Assembly: GCA_017958765.1 (NCBI GenBank)
Contig: JAGDBY010000192.1
Span: forward strand, 1-6,899
Length of the DNA stretch: 6,899 bases
Source: Bacteroidales bacterium
GTDB taxonomy: Bacteria > Bacteroidota > Bacteroidia > Bacteroidales > UBA932
Direction: 5' to 3'
Positions 6,497 to 6,899 of the stretch are shown in pieces (the first letter of the stretch is position 1; each line of letters begins with the position of its first letter). The notes beneath the pieces were generated by a model. It was not told where the DNA came from. It worked only from the letters and a program-made list of their open reading frames with translations, and made no database searches. Made by a program: the position numbers and the translations under genes.

Positions 6497-6511
6497 GCAA
6501 CTTATTTGCCA
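6497..6511 (-). promoter_or_regulatory. Probable sigma-54 (-24/-12) promoter of clpB
   Basis: On the minus strand this reads TGGCAAATAAGTTGC. It matches the sigma-54 consensus TGGCAC-N5-TTGC except for the final C of the -24 block, and the invariant GG (6510-6509) and GC (6498-6497) are exactly 10 bases apart. A pyrimidine precedes it, as in the consensus. The start of transcription would fall near 6485, giving a leader of about 17 bases that still contains the AGGAG site. No TAnnTTTG element is found in the same gap. The core GGCAA-N5-TTGCC (6496-6510) is also a palindrome and could instead be a regulator site. Promoter activity is inferred from pattern only. Confidence 0.6.
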
Positions 6512-6523
6512 GAGGAAAAAATA

Positions 6524-6536
6524 TGACAAAATGGCA
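6524..6536. promoter_or_regulatory. Candidate operator: TGNCA-N3-TGNCA dyad upstream of clpB
   Basis: The plus strand reads TGACA-AAA-TGGCA. TGNCA is its own reverse complement apart from the middle base, so this is a 13-bp near-palindrome. It lies about 13 bases upstream of the -24 GG and about 10 bases past the stop of the flavin reductase gene. It is a good candidate binding site for a dimeric regulator. That is closer to the promoter than most sigma-54 activator sites, so its role (activator, repressor or chance) is open. Confidence 0.35.
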
Positions 6537-6545
6537 GTCGGGGAA

Positions 6546-6899
6546 TTACTTTGTAGAATAGACTTTTTCTATCTCGAGAATGTAGAGTGTGTGAGGAGGA
6601 ACATTTCTGCCGTACCACCTTCTGAAGATATCCCAATCATCGAAGTTATCTTCTTCGAAATCAACGTGATAAATCTTCTTTCCTTCGATAGTTAGACGTG
6701 CCTCGGCAAAAGTCATTGCACCGCTCTTAAGCTTGTAAGGGGTAAGACCCGATTCAGCTACCTTATCGGTGTTTCTTCCGCTTTTCGAGCCGCAGATCTC
6801 CAGGGCCGGACGGTACTGCTCATCGTAGATTGAGAGTGTAACGAGTTCGTTACCTTCGATAAACTCATGGGTATATCTGTCCGGACGGATGAAGATGAA
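6546..6899 (-). CDS. Flavin reductase family protein, C-terminal part (5' end outside window)
   Basis: The minus strand is open from the window edge (codon 6899-6897) to a TAA at 6548-6546, giving 117 residues. The sequence contains IRPDRYTHEFIE (start of this segment), ICGSKSGRNTDKVAESGLTP and YILEIEKVY near the C-terminus. This order (RYT..F, then CG..SGR..DK, then GLTP, then a closing I.EIEKV strand) is that of the flavin reductase-like FMN-binding split-barrel family found in anaerobic Bacteroidetes and Firmicutes. Members bind FMN and reduce flavin or act as redox proteins; the electron donor and partner cannot be told here. The start and the first 50 or so residues are missing because of the window edge. 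No clear terminator separates it from clpB, whose start lies 77 bases downstream. Confidence 0.85.
   Translation of the reverse strand, partial: FIFIRPDRYTHEFIEGNELVTLSIYDEQYRPALEICGSKSGRNTDKVAESGLTPYKLKSGAMTFAEARLTIEGKKIYHVDFEEDNFDDWDIFRRWYGRNVPPHTLYILEIEKVYSTK

Noticed and set aside
6512..6545. Possible terminator of the flavin reductase gene (a T-rich run follows a short GAC/GTC repeat on the minus strand)
   Set aside because: The stem is only about 3 bp, too weak for an intrinsic terminator; the dyad there is better read as a regulator site.
1..6899. CRISPR array, insertion sequence or phage genes
   Set aside because: No regularly spaced repeats, transposase, terminal inverted repeats or phage proteins are visible on either strand.

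Overview
The window looks like a chromosomal segment of a Bacteroidales (Bacteroidetes) bacterium. The evidence is a TTTG / TAnnTTTG promoter of the Bacteroides type in front of a tRNA gene, a tRNA with no encoded CCA, starts mostly without Shine-Dalgarno sequences, a typical small secreted beta-barrel protein, and two protein families (a DUF6913-like protein and a DUF368/PopT transporter) often met in this phylum. The genus cannot be fixed from the sequence. I see no mobile element, CRISPR array or phage gene, and most of the window is housekeeping DNA.

Left block, plus strand (1-1898): the 3' end of pyruvate phosphate dikinase, then a 175-residue DUF6913-like protein 5 bases later, then a DUF368-family undecaprenyl-phosphate translocase whose ATG follows the previous stop codon directly. 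A tRNA-Arg(UCU) gene follows with its own promoter, whose -33 element lies in the end of the DUF368 gene. A strong hairpin with A and T tracts on its two sides (1899-1932) ends transcription from both directions.

Middle and right block, minus strand (1954-6899), in order of transcription: the 3' part of a flavin reductase-like gene, clpB, a UbiA-family (MenA-like) prenyltransferase, a CPBP/CAAX intramembrane protease overlapping it by 7 bases, and a secreted outer-membrane beta-barrel protein with its own likely promoter. The UbiA and CPBP genes are almost certainly cotranslated.

The points most worth attention are at clpB. The predicted protein keeps both AAA+ domains and the coiled-coil M domain but has no N-terminal (Clp_N) domain. 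An in-frame stop six codons upstream, a strong ribosome binding site and a promoter directly upstream all support this short form as the real product. The promoter matches the sigma-54 -24/-12 pattern, with GG and GC exactly 10 bases apart, and a TGNCA-N3-TGNCA dyad lies just upstream of it. Together these suggest a stress-regulated, N-domain-less disaggregase, which is inference. I do not see a wholly new multi-gene system here.
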